DNA of 5,996 bases from an uncultured Muribaculaceae bacterium. Its GTDB lineage: Bacteria > Bacteroidota > Bacteroidia > Bacteroidales > Muribaculaceae. The notes below the pieces were generated by a model. It did no database searches. It saw only the letters and a program-made list of their open reading frames with translations, and was not told where the DNA came from. Both the position numbers and the translations under genes were made by a program. The DNA is taken from positions 1 through 5,996 of the forward strand of contig CAJTOZ010000043.1 of the NCBI GenBank assembly GCA_910578095.1, written 5' to 3'. Below, in pieces: positions 5,961-5,996 of this stretch (positions are counted from its first letter, which is position 1; the number at the start of each line of letters is the position of its first letter).

Positions 5961-5996
5961 TATAGCGAGGGTACAAAAGAACAGAGGAACAGAAGA

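Noticed and set aside
5192..5965. Plus-strand open frame in another phase of the channel gene that continues into the 3' flank.
   Set aside because: Its product is Ser/Pro/Arg/Ala-rich and matches the +1 shadow of a GC-rich gene. It is not a frameshifted extension, since the channel protein already ends at the normal TolC-family length.

Overview
The window holds one compact plus-strand operon of five genes that together encode a complete tripartite efflux or export machine of the MacAB-TolC type, with short non-coding flanks. Coding DNA is strongly GC-rich at third positions, while the flanks and the one real intergenic spacer are AT-rich. Protein style points to a GC-rich member of the order Bacteroidales (Bacteroidota): the outer-membrane factor has FGR...N-x-N and PIF motifs, the permeases have PYKG-x-x-x-G motifs, Shine-Dalgarno sequences are absent, a TAnnTTTG-type promoter element is present, and ATA is used heavily for isoleucine. 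Muribaculaceae is my best guess at family level, but the sequence does not prove it.

Layout. Bases 1-162 are an AT-rich leader region with a perfect match to the Bacteroidales -7 promoter element (62-69) and a perfect 10-bp stem-loop (88-117). Bases 163-837 encode the ATPase. Bases 830-2050 and 2047-3300 encode two different MacB/FtsX-type permeases. Bases 3322-4419 encode a periplasmic adaptor (membrane fusion protein). Bases 4423-5721 encode a TolC-like outer-membrane channel. Adjacent genes overlap by 8 and 4 bases, or lie 21 and 3 bases apart, so they are almost certainly co-transcribed and in part translationally coupled. Bases 5722-5996 contain no convincing gene. They hold a strong palindrome built from GTCCAC/GTGGAC words, a short imperfect direct repeat, a possible terminator, and a possible promoter for whatever lies downstream.

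How the parts work together (known for the families, inferred for this operon): the ATPase binds and hydrolyses ATP on the cytoplasmic face. The two permeases, probably as a heterodimer, convert this into movement of their periplasmic domains. The adaptor bridges the periplasm, and the TolC-like trimer gives an exit through the outer membrane. In E. coli MacB one polypeptide carries ATPase and permease and works as a homodimer; here the ATPase is separate and there are two permease genes. The substrate cannot be read from the sequence, and no regulator or biosynthetic gene lies in the window.

I see no new type of system. The core is a well-known architecture, and the points most worth checking are the leader stem-loop and the repeat-rich 3' flank.
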